A stretch of 64,000 bases of DNA from positions 992,001 through 1,056,000 of the forward strand of contig NZ_JAGIAS010000002.1 of the NCBI RefSeq assembly GCF_017744695.1, written 5' to 3'. Shown piece by piece: positions 50,947-59,635 of this stretch (positions within the stretch are counted from its first letter, which is position 1; every line of letters begins with the position of its first letter). Position numbers and translations under genes: made by a program. The notes under the pieces are model-generated. The model was not told the DNA's origin and searched no databases. It saw only the letters and a program-made list of their open reading frames with translations. This stretch comes from Dyadobacter sp. (GTDB taxonomy: Bacteria; Bacteroidota; Bacteroidia; Cytophagales; Spirosomataceae).

Positions 50947-51873
50947 ATGCGCACAAGGACGGTAATTCCGGTTGTAGTTTTTTTCCTTATTTTCTCATTA
51001 TCAGCAGCATTTGCACAAAACAAAGCCGACTTCTCCAATACCATCAATGCCGGCCGGCTGAAAACAGCCAAGGATACGGCCTGGCACAAGATCGAATTCG
51101 GTGCCAATCTCAACCAGGGATCGTTTAGCTCCAACTGGACGGGCGGCGGTGTCAACTCCGTCGCGCTCGGTGTATTTTTTAATGCCTTGAACGAAAAAAA
51201 GACGGGTAAGAACTCGTGGCGAAACGACTTCCAGTCGCAATATGGTATTGTGCGCAACAAAGGCCAGCAAAGCCGCAAGAACGTCGACCGGATTTTCTTC
51301 GATACCAAATACAACCGCGAGCTCTCCCCGAAATGGAGCCTCTTCGCCAACATCAACTTCCTGTCGCAGTTCGCGGCGGGTTATGAATACAGCGCCGCCA
51401 CCGATTCGGTCGCTTTCAAGAAAAAGGTCTCCGGCTTGCTCTCGCCTGCCTACCTCACCGAAGCCATCGGTATTGAGTACCGCCCTGCGCCCTATTTCTT
51501 CGTCGACCTCGCGCCCGGCGCGTTGCGGCAGACCATCGTCGTCGACCGCGACTTGTACGTCAACACACCCGATCAGAAAAACTACGGTGTTCCCATAGGC
51601 AAGCGTGTGCGTACGGAAGCCGCGCTGATCCAGCTCGTAGCCAACTTCGACAAGGACGTGGCCAAGGATGTCAATCTGAAATTCAGGTATCTGATGTTTT
51701 CAACCTTCCAGGACCCATTGGAGATTGACAACCGCCTGGATGCGCAGCTGACGGCCAAAATTAATAAGTACGTGAATGTGAACCTGGGCGCTATCGTGGT
51801 TTACGATAAGGACCAGAGCACGAAAATCCAGTTTGCACAGGCATTGAGCATCGGCTTCCTTTTCGCGCTCTGA
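50947..51873 (+). CDS. DUF3078-type outer-membrane protein
   Basis: A 308-aa protein with signal peptide MRTRTVIPVVVFFLIFSLSAAFAQ (given here as a region, cleaved near residue 24). The mature part has strongly beta-rich segments (FSSNWTGGGVNSVALG, FFDTKYNRELSPKWSLFANI) and fits the Bacteroidota DUF3078 family of putative outer-membrane barrels. The start at 50947 gives a good leader; the longer version would add 70 atypical residues. Function unknown. It ends 9 bp before the convergent DsbA gene. Confidence 0.8.
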   Translation: MRTRTVIPVVVFFLIFSLSAAFAQNKADFSNTINAGRLKTAKDTAWHKIEFGANLNQGSFSSNWTGGGVNSVALGVFFNALNEKKTGKNSWRNDFQSQYGIVRNKGQQSRKNVDRIFFDTKYNRELSPKWSLFANINFLSQFAAGYEYSAATDSVAFKKKVSGLLSPAYLTEAIGIEYRPAPYFFVDLAPGALRQTIVVDRDLYVNTPDQKNYGVPIGKRVRTEAALIQLVANFDKDVAKDVNLKFRYLMFSTFQDPLEIDNRLDAQLTAKINKYVNVNLGAIVVYDKDQSTKIQFAQALSIGFLFAL

Positions 51874-51881
51874 TCAGGGAA

Positions 51882-52784
51882 TCACGATTTCCAGAGGGTA
51901 CCATTGGGTGTGACAAAGGCTGCCAGAAGTCCTTCCCCGGCGAGCGCGCCTAATTGCTGGTCCGCGGCGTCGAAATCCTGGCCCGCCAGCACGGCAAATT
52001 CCTGTGTGGTGAGGGTCGGGTATTTGCCGAACAAGTCCTGCCAGTTTTTGCTGTACCAGGCCTTGGGCGCACCGGGATGCATTTTGGCGATCGCAGCTTC
52101 GAACACGTCATAGGGCTTAAAGCCATACACTTTTTCATGCAGCCCTTCCCGGTTGAAAACCAGGAGCGTTGGAAAGCCGCGGACAGTCCATTGAGCTGCC
52201 AGTTTCAGATCCTCGCGGAACATCGTGACCGCGTCGGTTTGATAATCCCGCTCAAACCGGGCAACGTCCAATCCGGCATAACCTGCCGCTTCCGACAAAT
52301 GCTCCCATCGGGTGATATTCTTCTTTTCCAGGAACACCATCTCCCTGATTCTCCGCAAAAACGCGATAGCCTTGTCCTCATCCTGTATCTGTGCCGCCTT
52401 GAAAGCCACCGAAGGCGGATAAGACGAATGCAACGGATCTTCCAGCCATACGTCGCCGACAATGGGCATTTTGTAATAATGGCTTACCTCGTCCCAATGC
52501 GGCGCCACATCGCTCGGTTTGCTGATTCCCCCGCTGTTATAGGACCAGTCGGGCAACAGGCCGCCCATCCGGTATTCGAGCTCCACCAACTGGCCGTATT
52601 CCAGTTTCAGCCTTCTCAGCTGCGGCTCGATCCCCCAGCATGTGGAACAGATCGGATCTGTGAAATAAATGATTTTGACCGGTTTCGTTCCCGGTTCGAC
52701 AGTGCCTTCAATATTTTCGGCAGGTGCCGACGGCAATTCGCAAATGCCGCTTTCGGTGTCGCAGAGCAGTGGATTGTTTTTCAT
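51882..52784 (-). CDS. Cytosolic DsbA-family dithiol-disulfide protein
   Basis: A 300-aa thioredoxin-fold protein with CxxC motif CSTC (Cys46, Cys49), an inserted helical domain, and GFPTLLVF, the cis-Pro loop, near residue 205. No signal peptide, so it belongs to the cytosolic DsbA (FrnE/SpxH-like, Thioredoxin_5) group that acts in redox or stress adaptation. The ATG at 52784 is used because it lies inside the promoter arrangement described at 52805. It is divergent from an HxlR regulator, with a shared operator. Confidence 0.85.
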   Translation of the reverse strand: MKNNPLLCDTESGICELPSAPAENIEGTVEPGTKPVKIIYFTDPICSTCWGIEPQLRRLKLEYGQLVELEYRMGGLLPDWSYNSGGISKPSDVAPHWDEVSHYYKMPIVGDVWLEDPLHSSYPPSVAFKAAQIQDEDKAIAFLRRIREMVFLEKKNITRWEHLSEAAGYAGLDVARFERDYQTDAVTMFREDLKLAAQWTVRGFPTLLVFNREGLHEKVYGFKPYDVFEAAIAKMHPGAPKAWYSKNWQDLFGKYPTLTTQEFAVLAGQDFDAADQQLGALAGEGLLAAFVTPNGTLWKS

Positions 52785-52804
52785 ACACGAAAGTACCTTC
52801 CATA

Positions 52805-52859
52805 TAGTTTCCAATTGTTATGCATTTCCCTTTGGTAACCGGTTACCTCTTGGAAACTA
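52805..52859. promoter_or_regulatory. HxlR operator region between dsbA-like and hxlR-like genes
   Basis: A 14-bp perfect palindrome GGTAACCGGTTACC (52834-52847) sits within 10-bp perfect inverted repeats TAGTTTCCAA (52805-52814) and TTGGAAACTA (52850-52859). The right half reads GTTACC-TCTT-GGAAAC, a typical shape for MarR/HxlR winged-helix sites. The plus strand also has TACCTTTA (52873-52880), near the -7 consensus, 24 bp upstream of the HxlR ATG. Confidence 0.65.
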
Positions 52860-52904
52860 CCAGGCCCAGCTTTACCTTTACACAGCAACAGCTCAGTCAC
52901 CGGA

Positions 52905-53261
52905 ATGAAAAAACAGGCTTCGTGCAACACCTCGCCGCAATGCAGGAAAAAGATACTCGCGATCAAGGATGCGATGGAGATCCTTTCGGGAAAATGGAAG
53001 TTCCATATATTGGGGACGCTCCTGCTCAATGATAAAATGCGCTTTATGGACCTGTTGCGCGAAGTGGATGGCATTGCCGCGAAAATGCTTTCCAAAGAAC
53101 TGCACGACATGGAGATGAACCGGCTCATCACCCGCCGGGTGCTCGATACCAAGCCGGTAACGGTCGAATATGAGCTCACCGAATACGGCCGCTCCGTGGA
53201 ACCGATCATCAACGAAATCGCCGGCTGGGGGATGCTCTACCGCAAAGGCGTGGTGGCATAA
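52905..53261 (+). CDS. HxlR-family transcriptional regulator
   Basis: A 118-aa winged-helix regulator with AMEILSGKWKFHILGTLLLN (the family signature), MRFMDLLREVDGIAAKMLSK and RRVLDTKPVTVEYELTEYG. Cys8 and Cys13 precede the helix-turn-helix and, as in redox-sensing HxlR members, could form a thiol switch. It is divergent from the DsbA-like gene and the two share the operator at 52805, so a thiol-stress response is a fair hypothesis. Confidence 0.9.
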   Translation: MKKQASCNTSPQCRKKILAIKDAMEILSGKWKFHILGTLLLNDKMRFMDLLREVDGIAAKMLSKELHDMEMNRLITRRVLDTKPVTVEYELTEYGRSVEPIINEIAGWGMLYRKGVVA

Positions 53262-53383
53262 TAAACCTGAATTGCCTACGGTTACCTTAAGTTTTTTTGT
53301 TAATTGCCGATGATCTCAAAATTCACAATCGTGGCGCCTCGGTAGTCCTGGGCGTGACGGCACCTATCTTCAAATAATGATTT

Positions 53384-54787
53384 ATGTTGCCTGAAAACCT
53401 GTCGTCCGCACCCGTAACCATCGCTGTTCTCCCATTTACAAACCTGAGCAGCGACCCCGAAGAAGAGTATTTCAGCGACGGCGTCACGGAGGAAATTATC
53501 AATGTGCTGAGCCGCGTGCCTGGCTTGCAAGTCGCCGGCCGGACATCGTCTTTCACATTCAAAGGCAAAAAATATGACCCGCAATGGATCGGAGAGCAAC
53601 TGCAAGTAGGCCATATCCTCGAAGGCAGCCTGCGGACATCGGCAGACCAGCTGCACATCGCCGCCACGCTGGTCAACACCGGAGACGGTACCATCCTGTG
53701 GTCGGAAAAGTACGACCGGGAGTTGGAGGACATATTCGATGTGCAGGAAGAGATCGCGCAAGCGATACTGGACGCGGTAAAGATCAGGTTACTGGGCGAA
53801 GAACCCGCACTCGCATTTAAACGCTATACCCACAACAAGGAGGCTTACCAGCTTTACCTCCGGGCCCGGTTTTACCACAATAAATTCGGCGGAAGCGATG
53901 ATTACCTCAAAGCCATCGGATATTTCCGGGAAGCGCTGAAAATCGATCCCGCTTATGCGATAGCCTATTCCGGCATCGCTTCCTGCTACCTGAACATGTG
54001 GTTTTACCGCCATATGCCGGCCGCAAAGGCCCTGCCGCTGATGAAGGAGGCTACCGAACAGGCACTCGCCCTGGACGATGCCATCGCGGAAAGTTACCTC
54101 GCGCTCGCACGCATGCAAATGCTGTACGAGTGGGATTTCAGCGCCGCTTCCGCATCGTTCAAAAAGGCATTGGAGCTGAACTGGAATACGGCCGACCTGC
54201 ATGCGCAGTACGCATTGTACCTGGCCCTCACCGACCGCCCTGCCGAAGCCGAGGAAGAAGCGGCCCAGGCCCTTGCCCTTGAACCATTCTCGCTGATCAA
54301 CAATTTCTATGCGGCCTATGTGTACTGGATCTCGGCGCGGTTCGACCTGGCTGTCGGACAAGGACGTAAACTGGTGGCGTTGGATCCGTCGTTCTGGGGC
54401 GGCCATATGATCACCGGCCTGAACCTCATCACCCTGAAACAATATCCGGAGGCCCAGGAGGCGCTTGAAGCAGCATTGGAAATCAATTACAACGGCATTA
54501 CACTCAGTGCTTGCGGTGTACTTTTCGGGTTGTCGGGCGAAATTGAAAGCGCCAGGGATATTCTCACCCAAATGAAGACACTCCAACAAACCAGCGTCGT
54601 GGCGCAATACGATTTGGGCATTGTAAACGCTTCGATCGGCGAAACGGAGACAGCAATTGCCTGCTTTCAGGCGGCGATCGACCAGCACGAGCCGCCGATG
54701 CTATTCTTTAAATACATAACAAGAGACTGGCTTTCAGGAGAACTGTATGACGAGCGATACGAAAGGCTGGCCGCCGTCCGTCATTAA
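53384..54787 (+). CDS. TolB/FlgO-like domain protein with TPR repeats
   Basis: A 467-aa soluble protein. The N-terminal 125 residues (VTIAVLPFTNLSSDPEEEYF, then ILEGSLRTSADQLHIAATLV) match the TolB-like domain found in adenylate-cyclase-type and CadC-type regulators, where it is normally preceded by a cyclase, winged-helix or kinase effector. Here no effector is present and an in-frame stop lies just upstream of the ATG, so the protein is complete without it. The rest is TPR repeats (about 140-450). It may scaffold a regulator encoded elsewhere. Confidence 0.8.
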   Translation: MLPENLSSAPVTIAVLPFTNLSSDPEEEYFSDGVTEEIINVLSRVPGLQVAGRTSSFTFKGKKYDPQWIGEQLQVGHILEGSLRTSADQLHIAATLVNTGDGTILWSEKYDRELEDIFDVQEEIAQAILDAVKIRLLGEEPALAFKRYTHNKEAYQLYLRARFYHNKFGGSDDYLKAIGYFREALKIDPAYAIAYSGIASCYLNMWFYRHMPAAKALPLMKEATEQALALDDAIAESYLALARMQMLYEWDFSAASASFKKALELNWNTADLHAQYALYLALTDRPAEAEEEAAQALALEPFSLINNFYAAYVYWISARFDLAVGQGRKLVALDPSFWGGHMITGLNLITLKQYPEAQEALEAALEINYNGITLSACGVLFGLSGEIESARDILTQMKTLQQTSVVAQYDLGIVNASIGETETAIACFQAAIDQHEPPMLFFKYITRDWLSGELYDERYERLAAVRH

Positions 54788-54831
54788 TTTTACAAAAATC
54801 ATATTTACGTTACAACGTCGAAATTTTATTT

Positions 54832-54839
54832 TACCTTTG
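54832..54839 (+). promoter_or_regulatory. -7 element of the cold-shock gene
   Basis: TACCTTTG is an exact TAnnTTTG match 23 bp before the ATG at 54863, giving a leader of about 17 nt. No long 5' untranslated region of the E. coli cspA kind is present. Confidence 0.5.
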
Positions 54840-54862
54840 AAGCTTAACAAAAAAGTAAAAGT

Positions 54863-55054
54863 ATGAACAAGGGAAGGGTTAAGTTTTTTAATGAAACGAA
54901 AGGTTTCGGTTTCATTACTCCTGAAGATGGGGGAAATGACATTTTTGTACACACATCAGGCCTGAAAGATAACGTTCGTGAAAACGATCTAGTGACTTAC
55001 GAAGTGGAGAACGGCCGGAAAGGACTCAATGCTGTCAACGTTACATTAGCCTGA
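54863..55054 (+). CDS. Cold-shock protein (CspA family)
   Basis: A 63-aa single-stranded nucleic-acid-binding beta-barrel. RNP1 reads KGFGFIT and RNP2 reads DIFVHTSG, both fully conserved. It acts as an RNA chaperone in the cytoplasm. It has its own promoter element at 54832 and a strong terminator at 55077, so it is a monocistronic unit. Confidence 0.95.
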   Translation: MNKGRVKFFNETKGFGFITPEDGGNDIFVHTSGLKDNVRENDLVTYEVENGRKGLNAVNVTLA

Positions 55055-55076
55055 TCAGTCGCTTGACCTGGCAAAC

Positions 55077-55105
55077 AAAAAATCCTCCTTCCGGGAGGAT
55101 TTTTT
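55077..55105 (+). terminator. Intrinsic terminator after cspA-like gene
   Basis: AAAAAATCCTCC (55077-55088) pairs with GGAGGATTTTTT (55094-55105) around a 5-nt loop; the stem ends in a T-run on the plus strand. It lies 23 bp after the cold-shock stop codon. Confidence 0.9.
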
Positions 55106-55213
55106 GTTTAGGGGCCCCTCTCTACAAACGAGCGACTACCTTATGGATATTTCATCGAAATATGTAGAATAATTTCTATCTTGTCGATCATTCCGTACGC
55201 ATTAGTCTTACCA

Positions 55214-58200
55214 GTGAATAAAAGCACCCGTCCTTTTTATCTTTTATTGTTTTTCTCGTTCTGCAATCCGCTCTGTACCTGGTCTCAAAATACGCGACGA
55301 CCGGAGTTACAGGAGTTCCGCATTGAACACTTCACCGACGAGGACGGTCTGCCCCAAAACAGCGTGTATGCCATCGCGCAGGACGAACTGGGCTATATGT
55401 GGCTCTCGACCCAGCGGGGCCTTGCCCGATTTGACGGCAAAAATTTCAAGATTTTCGACGATTTTGGCAAAACCTATTCCGCTGCAATTATAGCGTCGTT
55501 CCATATCGACCCGCGCCCGAAACCCGTCGGCTTTTTCGCGCTGAACGACGACTGGGAGTTCATTCATGTATATCAGGGCAAGGCTGTGCTCGACACCACG
55601 CTGCATCAATACGTCAGGCAGCAACCATTCCTCTATCCGCGGAAACACCAGGGGCACATCATGGAGCGTCACCCGAGATTGTATTACGGCAACCCGTACC
55701 CCAACTACGCCGTGTATCCGGTCGGCGACGATCGCTTTTTTGTTTTCAACGGCACTACACTCGAATATTACAGGCAGAAAAAACGTGTAGGGAGGATAGG
55801 CTGGGCCGATGACGTACCTTGGCACTTCTTCCGGACCGGGAACAGCCTTTACCACCTCAAAAACGGCAAGCTCAACCGGTTCGCCCTCGACTCGACACCA
55901 TTCAGGTCCCGGCCAGCCATTTTAAAAGGCGCATTGGCCAATGAGGCACTGTTCTGGCAGGGGAAATACGACATGTACTGGAACAATGCGACGGAACAAA
56001 CGTTTATTCGCGTGGGACCATCTCTTTATCGGCTGACGCCCGAGCGGAATGGGGATTTAAACTCCGAACTGATCCTGACCGGGTTTGATTTCGGAAAAGA
56101 GCAGATAAATGCAATTTATTACGACTTCAAGGCCCAGCGTATCTTCATAGGCAGCCAGCTCAGCGGTCTTTTTGTGCTTACCCGCGAAAAGTTCAGCACG
56201 CACGCATCGCCCTACCCCGGCACCGACCAGGTTTACTACGGGCAAACGCTGCTCGACAAAAACACCATTCTATCGAACCAGGGCATCGCGTACACCGCCG
56301 ACCCGTCCGGAAATGTCACCAGCAGGCAGGTCCCGCTGATCACTAGCAGCGTATTCTGGGACAAAACCAGTATTCTGAAAGACCAGAACGGCTTCATTTG
56401 GTGCAAACGTGCCACGACGCTGATGATGCTTGAACCGGACGCGTCTGCGATTAAATTTTCCTGGACATTACCCTCGGAAATCTCCCAGCTCTACCAGGGA
56501 CCGGACCGGACTATCTGGATTGCTACCCGCACGAAAGGCCTTTTTTTCATCAATGCGCCTGTCAATGCCAACAGCCAGCCTACTTTGTTCCTCCAAGGCC
56601 CCTTCACCAACATATCATGGGTGGTGGAACAACCGGCCGGAACGATCTGGGTCGGCACCGGCCAGGGCCTGTTCAGGGTCGCACGGAAAACGAAGCAAGT
56701 CTCGGAAGTTAAGGGATTGGAAGGCATCTACATCAGGAGTCTGTACACCTCCCCCAACAATACCGATCTTTGGATAACGACCTATAAAGATGGTTTTTTT
56801 CTTCTCAGAGATGGAAAACTGACCCACTTTCCACTCGACCGCAAGGGCTATCTGGCCAATGCACACTGCATCGTCGAAGACAGGAACGGTTTTTTCTGGA
56901 TTCCCACCAACCGGGGGTTGTTTCAGGTATTGAAAAAAGACTTGTGGGATTATGCCGACAAACCCGCTGAGCTCTATTATCACCACTATTCGAAAACCGA
57001 CGGGTTCAACAGCAACGAATTCAATGGAGGGTGTGAACCCTGCGCCGTCCGGCTGCCTTCCGGAATCGTGTCGCTGCCCTCTATTAACGGACTGGTGTGG
57101 TTCAAGCCTGAACAAATACCGGCGGAAATGCCTGATAAGAAAATTGTGATCGACCGGATCGAGATCGATCAGAAAACCCTGATTACCCCTCAGAAGCACA
57201 TTTCCTTCCTGCAAAGTCAAAAACAGCTGAAAATTGAGGTCAATACGCCGTTTTTCGGAAATGATTACAATGTCGAATTCTCCTATGCCCTCGCGGAGCG
57301 CGGCAGCACGCCCGGTGCCGCAGACTGGCTGGGCATCGATGCTCCCGTTGCCAATAAAGCGACGATCAACATTTCCACGCTCGGAAAAGGACATTACACC
57401 CTGTATGTCCGGAAAATGAATGGTTTCGGCATCGGTAACTACGGCTACGAAACCCTCGACATCGACGTACCCCCATTCTGGTATGAGACGTGGTGGTTTT
57501 ACCTGTCGATCCTGATCGCAGCATTTCTGGCAACATTTTTCTACCTCAAATACCGGATACGGTCCGTACAGCGAAGGAGCCGGCTCCTCGAACTTCAGAT
57601 CAGCGAGCGTACCAGCCAGTTGCAGGGCACGCTGCGCGACCTGGAAAGTTCCCAAAACGAACTGCTGGACCAGATGCACCTGCAATCGCGCCTGATGGCT
57701 TCCATCGCGCACGACGTACGCTCCCCGCTCGGGGCGGCCATTATCGTGGCCGGCGAAATGCAGAAAATGATCGAACGGCAACAGTTCGACATGGTGTCGC
57801 TTTTCGGCAAAAACATTGAAGACGCATTGCGCATGGTGAAAGGCTCACTGGAAGATCTGCTGGCCTATGTAAAAATCCAGGTGTACAAACACGAGCCAAA
57901 GAGTGAGACGGTGGCGCTGCACGAGTTGCTGGAAGAAAATATGCAACTCTACGGTAAAAACACAAAAATCAATTCCAATACCTTCCGGAATCTGATACCC
58001 GTCGATACGTTTATCGAAACCCACCAGCAACTGCTTAAAATCGTGATTCATAACCTCATCGACAATGCCAACAAGTACACCGACAATGGCGAGATCAGGG
58101 CTTACACCGCATATGACGACAACCGGTTGCAACTGATTATCGAAGATACCGGGCGAGGGATCTCCCGGGAGCTGCTGGCCTGGTTTATGGAAGACAAAGC

Positions 58201-58348
58201 ATTGCCGCCCTCATCGCCGCAGACGGGGATCGGGCTGGTGATGATCAAAGAACTGGCGCCGTCCGTAACCGATCGCATTGAAATGGAACGGCTCGATCCC
58301 GGCACGAGGGTTACCCTTACGTTCCGCGCATTTTCACAGGATGCCTGA
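55214..58348 (+). CDS. Reg_prop / Y_Y_Y histidine kinase
   Basis: A protein of about 1044 aa. After a signal peptide (FYLLLFFSFCNPLCTWSQ) comes a periplasmic two-bladed-propeller sensor of reg_prop repeats (for example DGLPQNSVYAIAQDELGYMW) ending in a Y_Y_Y domain (GKGHYTLYVRKMNG). One membrane helix (about 757-780), then a coiled coil and the kinase: H-box IAHDVRSPLG (His833), N-box NLIDNANKYTD, G-boxes DTGRGIS and GIGLVMI. It lacks fused receiver and AraC domains, so it is not a classical one-protein hybrid. A GTG start at 55214 is chosen; TTG at 55181 is the alternative, and no in-frame ATG precedes the leader. It converges with the LuxR response regulator, its probable partner. Confidence 0.85.
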   Translation: MNKSTRPFYLLLFFSFCNPLCTWSQNTRRPELQEFRIEHFTDEDGLPQNSVYAIAQDELGYMWLSTQRGLARFDGKNFKIFDDFGKTYSAAIIASFHIDPRPKPVGFFALNDDWEFIHVYQGKAVLDTTLHQYVRQQPFLYPRKHQGHIMERHPRLYYGNPYPNYAVYPVGDDRFFVFNGTTLEYYRQKKRVGRIGWADDVPWHFFRTGNSLYHLKNGKLNRFALDSTPFRSRPAILKGALANEALFWQGKYDMYWNNATEQTFIRVGPSLYRLTPERNGDLNSELILTGFDFGKEQINAIYYDFKAQRIFIGSQLSGLFVLTREKFSTHASPYPGTDQVYYGQTLLDKNTILSNQGIAYTADPSGNVTSRQVPLITSSVFWDKTSILKDQNGFIWCKRATTLMMLEPDASAIKFSWTLPSEISQLYQGPDRTIWIATRTKGLFFINAPVNANSQPTLFLQGPFTNISWVVEQPAGTIWVGTGQGLFRVARKTKQVSEVKGLEGIYIRSLYTSPNNTDLWITTYKDGFFLLRDGKLTHFPLDRKGYLANAHCIVEDRNGFFWIPTNRGLFQVLKKDLWDYADKPAELYYHHYSKTDGFNSNEFNGGCEPCAVRLPSGIVSLPSINGLVWFKPEQIPAEMPDKKIVIDRIEIDQKTLITPQKHISFLQSQKQLKIEVNTPFFGNDYNVEFSYALAERGSTPGAADWLGIDAPVANKATINISTLGKGHYTLYVRKMNGFGIGNYGYETLDIDVPPFWYETWWFYLSILIAAFLATFFYLKYRIRSVQRRSRLLELQISERTSQLQGTLRDLESSQNELLDQMHLQSRLMASIAHDVRSPLGAAIIVAGEMQKMIERQQFDMVSLFGKNIEDALRMVKGSLEDLLAYVKIQVYKHEPKSETVALHELLEENMQLYGKNTKINSNTFRNLIPVDTFIETHQQLLKIVIHNLIDNANKYTDNGEIRAYTAYDDNRLQLIIEDTGRGISRELLAWFMEDKALPPSSPQTGIGLVMIKELAPSVTDRIEMERLDPGTRVTLTFRAFSQDA

Positions 58349-58371
58349 CCTCAGGACGCCTGACCTCAGGG
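58343..58371. repeat. Tandem imperfect-palindrome repeat at convergent stops
   Basis: GCCTGACCTCAGG occurs twice with a 15-bp period (58343-58355 and 58358-58370). Each copy contains the inverted repeat CCTGA-CC-TCAGG. The kinase stop lies in the first copy, the response-regulator stop in the second. It looks like a small duplication at the junction and may act as a weak bidirectional hairpin. Confidence 0.5.
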
Positions 58372-59013
58372 CTTTTCAGGAATTTCCGGCTGCCTGAGCT
58401 TGGCGGCGAGGTCGATGACATTATCGACGCCCAGTTTTTCGAAGATCCTTGCTTTGTAAGTGCTGACGGTATTGGATTGAATGTCGAGATGGGCGGCTAT
58501 TTCCTTTACCCATTTGCCGGCGATGAGCATTTCGGTAATCTCCCTTTCGCGCCCCGAAAGACTTTTGATCCCGAATGGGCGCGTCCGTTTTTGCTTGCCA
58601 TACGTCGCCACGTCCAGCAATCGCTCCTGCACTGCCTGGCTCACATAGCGGCTCTTTTTAACCACCGTCAAAATGGCTTTGATCGTCTCGCTCTTTTCCG
58701 CGGTTTTGGAAAGGAACCCGTTGGCGCCGGCAGCGATGAATGCCAGCGCATTCTGCTGCTCATCGGCCGCTGAACACACCAGAATGGGCGTATCGGGCTG
58801 GAACTGCCGGATTCTGCTGATCATGCCGGTCCCCTGTCCGCCGGGAAGTTCGATGTCAAGCAGGATCAGCTCATACGGATTGCCTCGCATGCGGGCAATA
58901 GCGTGATCGAAACTATCCGATTCATCGATATTGGCCTGGCTGTAAAGTTCCTGCAACACAATCTTCATACTCATCCGAACCAGAAAATGATCTTCAACGA
59001 CAAGAATGTTCAT
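58366..59013 (-). CDS. LuxR/NarL-family response regulator
   Basis: A 215-aa regulator. The receiver domain has Asp8/Glu7-type acidic residues (VVEDHF), phospho-acceptor Asp53 in LILLDIELPGG, and a conserved Ser and Lys (CSAAD, FLSKTAE). The C-terminal NarL-type helix-turn-helix reads SGREREITEMLIAGKWVKEI and SNTVSTYKARIFEKLGV. It is convergent with the sensor kinase at 55214 and most likely its partner. A second, degenerate receiver gene lies upstream at 59101, 87 bp away in the same direction. Confidence 0.9.
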   Translation of the reverse strand: MNILVVEDHFLVRMSMKIVLQELYSQANIDESDSFDHAIARMRGNPYELILLDIELPGGQGTGMISRIRQFQPDTPILVCSAADEQQNALAFIAAGANGFLSKTAEKSETIKAILTVVKKSRYVSQAVQERLLDVATYGKQKRTRPFGIKSLSGREREITEMLIAGKWVKEIAAHLDIQSNTVSTYKARIFEKLGVDNVIDLAAKLRQPEIPEKP

Positions 59014-59100
59014 GGGCTAAGCGTAATTAGTGGATTTTCGGGCAAAGTAATGTATAATTGTAGTAATAATTCGCAAATCAACCTGTCAAATTTTACCGAA

Positions 59101-59544
59101 TCAGTGTTTTGCTTTTCCGGCGACTTTCGGGCCGGCAGCAATGTCCGAAAGGAGTATTTGCTGAATATCAAAACTGACAAACCGCAGCCGTTTGTGGGCG
59201 CGGTGCAATGCTTCGGCAACCTCTACTGCGTCGGACTTTCTGGAAATCAGCGCCGTAATACCTGCCTTCGCGAATGCATAAATATACTCAAATTCATCAC
59301 CCAGATACACGACCACCGCTGCCTGCGGATAGGCCCTCTTAAATGTATCGAGCAAAGCGATATTCTTTCCGTCGGCAACACCGGCGTCGAGTACCACGAT
59401 GTTCACGGGCTGGCCAAAGTTTAATGCGAGTGTTTTTTGGAGCGTTTCCGCTTCAAAGATAGTAATATCAGGAAATTCACCGATGATAATGGTGCGTAAG
59501 CCGATGTTCAGAGTGGGGTTATCCGTAACGATCAATATCGCCAT
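59101..59544 (-). CDS. Stand-alone degenerate receiver-domain protein
   Basis: A 147-aa protein that aligns over its full length with response-regulator receiver domains. Asp53 (VVLDAGVADG) is retained, but the residues that couple phosphorylation to conformational change are altered: the N-terminal acidic pair reads TDNP (only one Asp), the Ser/Thr position reads VVYLGD, and the conserved Lys reads SRKS, with Arg at the aligned position. There is no output domain. It lies 87 bp upstream of a true LuxR response regulator. It may act as a phosphorylation-independent partner or as a competitive phosphate acceptor. Homology by eye. Confidence 0.65.
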   Translation of the reverse strand: MAILIVTDNPTLNIGLRTIIIGEFPDITIFEAETLQKTLALNFGQPVNIVVLDAGVADGKNIALLDTFKRAYPQAAVVVYLGDEFEYIYAFAKAGITALISRKSDAVEVAEALHRAHKRLRFVSFDIQQILLSDIAAGPKVAGKAKH

Positions 59545-59586
59545 GTTGTTGACGCGAGGTTATTCTTTTTAATGGGTGCAGATTAC

Positions 59587-59617
59587 TCTCCCGGGCCTCA
59601 CAAGCAGGCCCGGGAGA
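59587..59617. terminator. Strong hairpin downstream of the T9SS gene
   Basis: TCTCCCGGGCCT (59587-59598) pairs perfectly with AGGCCCGGGAGA (59606-59617) around a 7-nt loop. It lies between the stop of the T9SS gene (59636) and the start of the receiver gene (59544). No T-run follows on the minus strand, so it may attenuate or stabilise rather than fully terminate. Confidence 0.6.
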
Positions 59618-59635
59618 AGCCGGATAATCATTGCC

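Noticed and set aside
51954..52838. 294-codon plus-strand ORF opposite the DsbA-like gene
   Set aside because: The DsbA frame carries the CxxC and cis-Pro motifs; the other frame has none.
53789..54688. 299-codon minus-strand ORF inside the TPR protein
   Set aside because: Antisense shadow of a well-supported protein with no motifs of its own.
56615..57781. 388-codon minus-strand ORF inside the histidine kinase
   Set aside because: It runs antisense to the reg_prop, Y_Y_Y and kinase domains, which are unmistakable.
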